DNA from: an uncultured Collinsella sp.
GTDB lineage: Bacteria > Actinomycetota > Coriobacteriia > Coriobacteriales > Coriobacteriaceae
Direction: 5' to 3'
Length of the DNA stretch: 11,314 nt
Assembly: GCA_900761995.1 (NCBI GenBank)
Contig: CAAFEY010000193.1
Span: 1 to 11,314, forward strand
Every line of letters begins with the position of its first letter. The stretch's first letter is position 1. The translations under genes and the position numbers were made by a program. Shown one piece after another: positions 1 through 3,006 of this stretch. The notes beneath the pieces are model-generated. The model did no database searches. It saw only the letters and a list, made by a program, of their open reading frames with translations, and was not told the origin of the DNA.

Positions 1-270
1 CACCGATGGATACATATGAATGAGGTAGACGCCGAACGTCATCCCTCCGAGAGTATTTATCACTCGGCTCTGTAACGTCCAAGTCTGAGCCCAAAGAAAG
101 ATGCATATTGAAAGTATGAGTGACACAGGGCGATAATTACCGCGCAAATAATAGCAAGAGTACTTACCTGCAGCTGGAATACGAACAGCCAGGACATCAA
201 GCATAACAATAGAACTTACGGCAAAAATAACGACCAAAAGAATAACGATTTTAATCACACGGTCATAACC
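1..270 (-). pseudogene. Acyltransferase family 3 (O-acetyltransferase-like) membrane protein, internal/C-terminal fragment
   Basis: An uninterrupted minus-strand frame of 90 codons runs from a TGA at 271-273 to the left edge, where the gene continues out of the window. The product has two hydrophobic helices (KIVILLVVIFAVSSIVML, then SLILSICIFLW). These are followed by RVINTLGGMTFGVYLIHMYPSV, which matches the well-known late motif of acyltransferase-3 proteins (small residues, then TFGVYLIH, then a proline). Such proteins are multi-pass membrane enzymes that O-acetylate cell-surface glycans. Family members are about 330-370 residues, so roughly the first 200 residues should lie upstream. Instead, the upstream DNA is plus-strand GIY-YIG coding sequence, so the gene is broken at about 270. 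The segment is clearly more AT-rich than the rest of the window, consistent with acquired surface-polysaccharide DNA. The family call is fairly sure; the acetyl-acceptor is unknown. Confidence 0.72.
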
Positions 271-344
271 TCAATCATGCAGATTACCTGCTCTCGTTCG
301 CCCAGTACTACACCTACGGGCCTGAGTATTTCATCTTCGGAGGC

Positions 345-980
345 ATGCACAAAGTGGAGAAGGTGGTGCCCGAGGTGCTGGGCGGCGTGGGCTACAAGCT
401 GACGCTTCTTCCTGACTACGAGGCCTACATCAAGCGTCTTATCATCAAGTTGAAGAAGCCGATCGGACGCGATATCTACAACAAGTTCTACGAGAACACG
501 ATGCGAGACTTTGAGCCCGTTGTGTACGAGTACTCGATGAGTCTGGGCAACGTGAGCCCCTTCCCCGGCTACAAGTACGTTCGCATCGACCACAAGACGC
601 TGCAGGCCGTTATCGCTAGCGTGGGCTCCGACTGGTACTGGGCGTTGGACAACGTGAAGGGCGTCTACTGCATCACCGACACCGCGACGGGGCAGCTCTA
701 CGTGGGCTCGGCCTCGGGCGACAGCAAGAAGGACGCAGGCGCGGACCTGGGTATCTGGCTGCGTTGGAGCGCCTATGCCAACCCCGAGGACCCTACGGGC
801 GGAAACAAGGAATTTAAGGCCATCATGGCCGAGCACGAGGCTGGGTACATCATCGAGAACTTTACCTACTCCATCCTTGAGGTATGCGACACAAAGATGA
901 CCACTGCCGAGGTGTGCGAGCGCGAGAGTCATTGGAAGGACGTCCTGGGATCGCGCAAGTTCGGCATGAACTGGAATTAG
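345..980 (+). CDS. GIY-YIG nuclease family protein, 5'-truncated remnant (probably a pseudogene)
   Basis: The product (211 residues from the first ATG) has a C-terminal GIY-YIG endonuclease domain. GVY is at residues 106-108, YVG at 119-121, the catalytic-type Arg is R140 (WLRWSAY), and an ERESHW motif at 192-197 carries the catalytic-type Glu. The nuclease core therefore looks intact. Family-like coding sequence clearly continues upstream of the ATG in the same frame (ADYLLSFAQYYTYGPEYFIFGG, from about 279), yet no ATG, GTG or TTG occurs in frame between the TAA at 252-254 and base 345. The GGAGG at 339-343 runs up to within one base of that ATG, too close to serve as a normal ribosome site. 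The 5' end of the gene has thus been lost at a junction with the acyltransferase fragment. A truncated ADP-ribosylglycohydrolase gene starts 9 nt downstream, as in an operon. Whether any protein is made is doubtful. Confidence 0.75.
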   Translation: MHKVEKVVPEVLGGVGYKLTLLPDYEAYIKRLIIKLKKPIGRDIYNKFYENTMRDFEPVVYEYSMSLGNVSPFPGYKYVRIDHKTLQAVIASVGSDWYWALDNVKGVYCITDTATGQLYVGSASGDSKKDAGADLGIWLRWSAYANPEDPTGGNKEFKAIMAEHEAGYIIENFTYSILEVCDTKMTTAEVCERESHWKDVLGSRKFGMNWN

Positions 981-989
981 GTGTGTACC

Positions 990-1136
990 ATGGGCTTACT
1001 GCGGACGGTGAGGGATTGCGTTTACGGCATGGCCGTGGGCGACGCGCCTGGCGTGCCCTACGAGTTTATGCCGCGCGGCAGCTTCACTCGCAATGACATG
1101 ACGGGGCATTTGCAAAAATGCAGTTCAGGCCACTAA
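990..1136 (+). pseudogene. ADP-ribosylglycohydrolase (DraG-like) N-terminal fragment, truncated
   Basis: The frame starts at ATG 990 with a weak AGG ribosome site in TTAGGTG and ends at TAA after 48 codons. Residues 5-39 (RTVRDCVYGMAVGDAPGVPYEF, then a PRG turn and a DMTG) match the start of ADP-ribosylglycohydrolase family proteins. In that family a GDALGVPYEF-like motif is followed by an M-x-G segment and then an acidic, metal-binding SDDT motif. Here similarity stops after G39, at about base 1105; residues 40-48 look unrelated and no SDDT follows, so the catalytic body is missing. The usual Leu of GDALG is Pro20. Intact members are about 250-350 residues and remove ADP-ribose from proteins or small molecules. 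The start lies 9 nt after the GIY-YIG stop, so the two were probably co-transcribed before both were broken. Confidence 0.68.
1106..1121. repeat. Small inverted repeat at the end of the ADP-ribosylglycohydrolase fragment
   Basis: GCATTT (1106-1111), a four-base GCAA loop and AAATGC (1116-1121) form a short perfect hairpin. It sits exactly where the ADP-ribosylglycohydrolase similarity ends. It may be part of the foreign sequence joined there; a six-base stem can also arise by chance. Confidence 0.3.
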
Positions 1137-1149
1137 ATATCGTATGTAA

Positions 1150-1179
1150 ATAAAAAAGGCCACCCAATAGGGTGGCCTT
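1150..1179 (-). terminator. Intrinsic terminator of the tRNA-Ala transcript
   Basis: Read on the minus strand, AAGGCCACCC and GGGTGGCCTT form a perfect 10-bp stem around a four-base loop (1156-1179). The stem runs directly into a run of six T (1152-1157 on this strand). It lies about 11 nt beyond the encoded CCA end of the tRNA, as expected for its terminator. On the plus strand no T-run follows, so termination is one-directional. Confidence 0.88.
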
Positions 1180-1189
1180 GCATTCACGA

Positions 1190-1265
1190 TGGTGGAGACG
1201 AGGGGGATCGAACCCCTGACCTCTTGACTGCCAGTCAAGCGCTCTCCCAGCTGAGCTACGCCCCC
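1190..1265 (-). tRNA. tRNA-Ala, anticodon GGC
   Basis: The minus strand folds into a complete 76-nt cloverleaf. The acceptor stem GGGGGCG pairs with CGTCTCC (two G-U pairs), positions 8-9 are TA, and the D-arm is GCTCAGCTGGGAGAGC. The anticodon stem CTTGA/TCAAG encloses the loop CTGGCAG, giving anticodon GGC (reads GCC and GCU, alanine). The T-arm AGGGG-TTCGATC-CCCCT is perfect. The discriminator is A and CCA is encoded in the gene. It has its own -35/-10 promoter upstream and an intrinsic terminator downstream. Its 3' end faces the patch of broken genes at 1-1136. Confidence 0.96.
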
Positions 1266-1306
1266 GTGACGTGCAGATACTATAGGGGAAGTTGGCGTGA
1301 CGTGCA
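1265..1306. repeat. Direct repeat CGTGACGTGCA flanking the tRNA promoter
   Basis: The 11-mer CGTGACGTGCA occurs at 1265-1275 and again at 1296-1306, a 31-bp period (about three helix turns). The first copy spans the start of the tRNA transcript and the second overlaps the -35 box. It could be a local duplication or a paired protein-binding site. Confidence 0.5.
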
Positions 1307-1307
1307 A
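1279..1307 (-). promoter_or_regulatory. Promoter of tRNA-Ala
   Basis: On the minus strand, TTGCAC (1302-1307) is followed by a 17-bp spacer and TATAGT (1279-1284). Both are close to the housekeeping consensus, and the -10 ends 13 bp before the first tRNA base. This is a textbook layout for a stable-RNA promoter. Confidence 0.8.
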
Positions 1308-1334
1308 GGACTTTTTTGGTCAGATTCTAAATGC

Positions 1335-1976
1335 CTAACGATATAGGTAAGCGATGGCGGTGCCGGTGTGGACTTGGATCGTGGCTGTTGACCTGACGAC
1401 GTTGCTAATGCCCGTATCGGCCAACAGGCCCAAGGGACTGTGATCTAGCTCCCATTCTAGGCCGTGTTCGCTTACCTCGGTGTTGGGGGCAATGGCGATG
1501 ATGGAGAAGGTGCTCCCCTCGTGGCCTTCGATGGTCCACGATTCGCCTGCGCGAAGGAAGCGGGAGACCACCTTGTCCTCGGCAATCCAGACTGGGGCGC
1601 CCTCGTAGCCTGCGATCAGGCCCAGTACGGAAAGCGCCATGTCGGGACGACCGCCCGTAGCACAGGTTGCCACAACCTCTGCACCCGGCCAGCGACGGCG
1701 GACGGAATCGAGCGCCAGCGCCAGATCGGTATAGTCCTTGTATGGGTCGTGGCGCTCAACTTCAAAGTCGGTGGCGGCATCGACCAACGCACGACCTGCA
1801 TCACTCACCGTGTCGGCATCCCCCACATATACGTCGCAGCTCAGGCCGGCGTCCAGCAACGCATCGAGCCCGCGGTCCACGGCGACAACGTGGTCGCACT
1901 CCCCCGCTAGCCTACGCAACAGATCCGCGCTCGCCACCACGGGCGAGCCGCAGACAACTAATACCTTGCAAGCCAC
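1335..1976 (-). CDS. thiN: Thiamine diphosphokinase
   Basis: The 213-residue length is typical of bacterial thiamine pyrophosphokinase (EC 2.7.6.2), a cytoplasmic enzyme that transfers pyrophosphate from ATP to thiamine to give thiamine diphosphate. Visible family motifs are VAVDRG (31-36), VGDADTVS (51-58, in place of the usual GDFDS), the KDYTDLALA segment (80-88), GGRPDM (107-112, usually GGRxDH) and a C-terminal ADTGISN. The N-terminal half is the nucleotide-binding catalytic part; the C-terminal beta region binds thiamine. The start is GTG at 1976, with GAGG a few bases upstream. It lies 9 nt after the stop of the HAD phosphatase gene, so the two form an operon with thiN second. No convincing terminator hairpin follows the stop, and transcripts may run toward the tRNA gene. 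The family call is sure, although two motif residues deviate. Confidence 0.88.
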   Translation of the reverse strand: MACKVLVVCGSPVVASADLLRRLAGECDHVVAVDRGLDALLDAGLSCDVYVGDADTVSDAGRALVDAATDFEVERHDPYKDYTDLALALDSVRRRWPGAEVVATCATGGRPDMALSVLGLIAGYEGAPVWIAEDKVVSRFLRAGESWTIEGHEGSTFSIIAIAPNTEVSEHGLEWELDHSPLGLLADTGISNVVRSTATIQVHTGTAIAYLYR

Positions 1977-1985
1977 GGCCCTCGC

Positions 1986-2675
1986 CTATCCCTCAAACGA
2001 AAGCACGCGAGCCAGATCCAGGTCCTCATAGCTGTCGATAAAGATATCGCAGTTGTCGCGCACGTCGTCGCGCTTCATGCGGCCGTGCGGGTCAAAGATG
2101 CCCACGCGCTTAAAGCCGGCGGAGCCAGAGCTCTTTAGGCCAAAGACGGCGTCCTCAAACACCCAAGCGCGCTCAAACTTGTGCCCATGGCGCTCCTCCA
2201 GGCGGCGCAGCGCCAGCTCGTATACGTCGGGGAACTGCTTGGAGCGTCCCGCCTCACCCGTGGTGGTCACAAACTCCATGTAAGCGTCGAGCCCGGCACC
2301 GGCGAGCGCGGACTGCACCAGCTCGGCCGGCGTGGACGTGGCAACGCACATGGCAATACCGGCCTCCTGCGCCTGCTTCAAAAATGCCAGGAGCCCGTCG
2401 CGCGGCGGCACCTTGGAGTACCCATCGATCAGGATATCGCTCAGTTCGCGATACAACTCTTCGCCATTCGTGCCAATGCCCCAGGTGTCGTGGTAGGCCT
2501 GGCACTCGTCCTCCAGCGACAGGTGCTCAAATTGGGCAAAGTCATCCACGGTCACGTCAATCCCGTGACGGTGCAATAACTCGGGCTGGGCATAGGCCCA
2601 AACGGGGGTGCTATTAACCAGTGTGCCGTCGCAATCGAAAATAAAAGCAACCTTGGGAGCGGCGGTATGGGACAT
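1986..2675 (-). CDS. HAD superfamily (subfamily IA) phosphatase/phosphoglucomutase-like protein
   Basis: The product has 229 residues from the preferred ATG at 2675, which has AAAGG seven bases upstream (2683-2687). A TTG at 2696 would add seven residues but has no better ribosome site. HAD motif I is FDCDGTL (nucleophile D14, general acid D16), motif II is ATS (S/T 113-114), motif III is K156 in RSKQFP, and motif IV is FEDAVFG (E174, D175). The stretch between motifs I and II is a helical C1 cap as in phosphoglycolate phosphatase, beta-phosphoglucomutase and sugar-phosphate phosphatases. The substrate cannot be told from sequence. It is first in a two-gene unit with thiN, so thiamine monophosphate or another thiamine-pathway phosphate is one candidate. 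Its promoter region is shared with glgB, so a sugar phosphate is another. The family call is firm; the function is open. Confidence 0.85.
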   Translation of the reverse strand: MSHTAAPKVAFIFDCDGTLVNSTPVWAYAQPELLHRHGIDVTVDDFAQFEHLSLEDECQAYHDTWGIGTNGEELYRELSDILIDGYSKVPPRDGLLAFLKQAQEAGIAMCVATSTPAELVQSALAGAGLDAYMEFVTTTGEAGRSKQFPDVYELALRRLEERHGHKFERAWVFEDAVFGLKSSGSAGFKRVGIFDPHGRMKRDDVRDNCDIFIDSYEDLDLARVLSFEG

Positions 2676-2682
2676 AAACGAA

Positions 2683-2687
2683 CCTTT
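2683..2687 (-). promoter_or_regulatory. Ribosome binding site deciding the HAD gene start
   Basis: AAAGG on the minus strand lies seven bases before ATG 2675. It favours this start over the in-frame TTG at 2696, which would place the same motif inside the coding region. Confidence 0.6.
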
Positions 2688-2697
2688 CGATGTCAAA

Positions 2698-2728
2698 TGG
2701 TAAACAACCTGCTAAAAACGTTTTACCA
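2698..2728. promoter_or_regulatory. Second, imperfect inverted pair of TGGTAAAAC-type half-sites
   Basis: TGGTAAAC at 2698-2705 faces a perfect GTTTTACCA at 2720-2728. The latter overlaps a 10-bp self-complementary AAAACGTTTT (2715-2724). The pair lies in the untranslated leader of the HAD-thiN unit, between its promoter-like boxes and its start codon. It repeats the half-site of the palindrome at 2760-2785, which suggests a second or auxiliary operator. AAAACGTTTT resembles the central CG core of LacI-family operators, but the family is a guess. Confidence 0.5.
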
Positions 2729-2745
2729 AACGTAAGCCTAACAAT

Positions 2746-2774
2746 TTTGAAACCCTAATTGGTAAAACTGTCAA
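2746..2774 (-). promoter_or_regulatory. Candidate promoter of the HAD-thiN operon
   Basis: On the minus strand a perfect TTGACA (2769-2774) is followed after 17 bp by TTCAAA (2746-2751), a weak -10 match; CAAAAT at 2744-2749 is an alternative with a 19-bp spacer. The -35 lies inside the spacer of the interrupted palindrome at 2760-2785, so a protein bound there would block it. Confidence 0.45.
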
Positions 2775-2785
2775 GAGTTTTACCA
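2760..2785. promoter_or_regulatory. 26-bp interrupted palindrome, candidate operator between divergent units
   Basis: TGGTAAAACT (2760-2769) and AGTTTTACCA (2776-2785) are perfect reverse complements separated by GTCAAG. The site covers the minus-strand -35 (TTGACA) and touches the plus-strand -35-like TTACCA (2780-2785). With the half-sites at 2698-2705 and 2720-2728 it gives four copies of one motif within 90 bp. This is strongly operator-like. The cognate regulator is not in the window. Confidence 0.65.
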
Positions 2786-2809
2786 CGGCAATTCTGCCAG
2801 TGGTATAAA
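2780..2809 (+). promoter_or_regulatory. Candidate promoter of the glg cluster
   Basis: TTACCA (2780-2785) is followed after 18 bp by TATAAA (2804-2809), the best plus-strand -10-like box upstream of glgB. It would give an untranslated leader of about 190 nt. The -35 overlaps the right arm of the palindrome. Distance and box quality make this a moderate call. Confidence 0.4.
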
Positions 2810-3006
2810 CATGTCGCTTACCGATTAAACGCCCCCGCAAATCCGCTTTCGTCCATAAAACTAACGCACAGGTGTTATCGTAGTTTCTGCCGAAAGTTCC
2901 ACCGAGCACGCGAGGTGGAACGAATCATAGAACTATCGCCGTCCCTTCGATTCGTGCAGCCCTGGACCTTTCGCATTTAGTCACCAAGGCAACACGCTGC
3001 CGCGTC
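2810..3006 (+). other. Long untranslated leader region of glgB with two inverted repeats
   Basis: No gene is visible here. GTTCCACC (2896-2903) pairs with GGTGGAAC (2914-2921) in an 8-bp stem with a 10-nt loop. ACGAATC (2920-2926) pairs with GATTCGT (2949-2955). The two stems share bases 2920-2921, so they could compete for the last pairs. No T-run follows either stem, so neither is a simple terminator. I do not recognise a known riboswitch class. Confidence 0.3.

Noticed and set aside
255..932. Antisense open frame opposite the GIY-YIG remnant
   Set aside because: The plus strand has clear nuclease motifs; the opposite frame is only Leu/Val/His-rich shadow sequence.
345..980. Homing endonuclease or intron-encoded GIY-YIG protein
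   Set aside because: There is no intron structure, no interrupted host gene, and the domain order (long N-terminal part, GIY-YIG at the end) does not look like a homing enzyme.
277..1123. ATGCAG at both ends of the GIY-YIG/DraG fragment (277-282 and 1118-1123) as a target-site duplication
   Set aside because: A six-base match between two freely chosen windows is easily found by chance, and no transposase or terminal inverted repeat accompanies it.
1125..1307. Small open frame across the tRNA on the minus strand (GVAQLGERLTGSQEVRGSIPLVST-like product)
   Set aside because: This peptide is the well-known spurious translation of a tRNA gene and its promoter, not a protein.
2811..2828. Five-residue leader peptide (ATG 2811) upstream of glgB
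   Set aside because: It would begin only two bases after the -10 box, before any transcript could start, and has no ribosome site.
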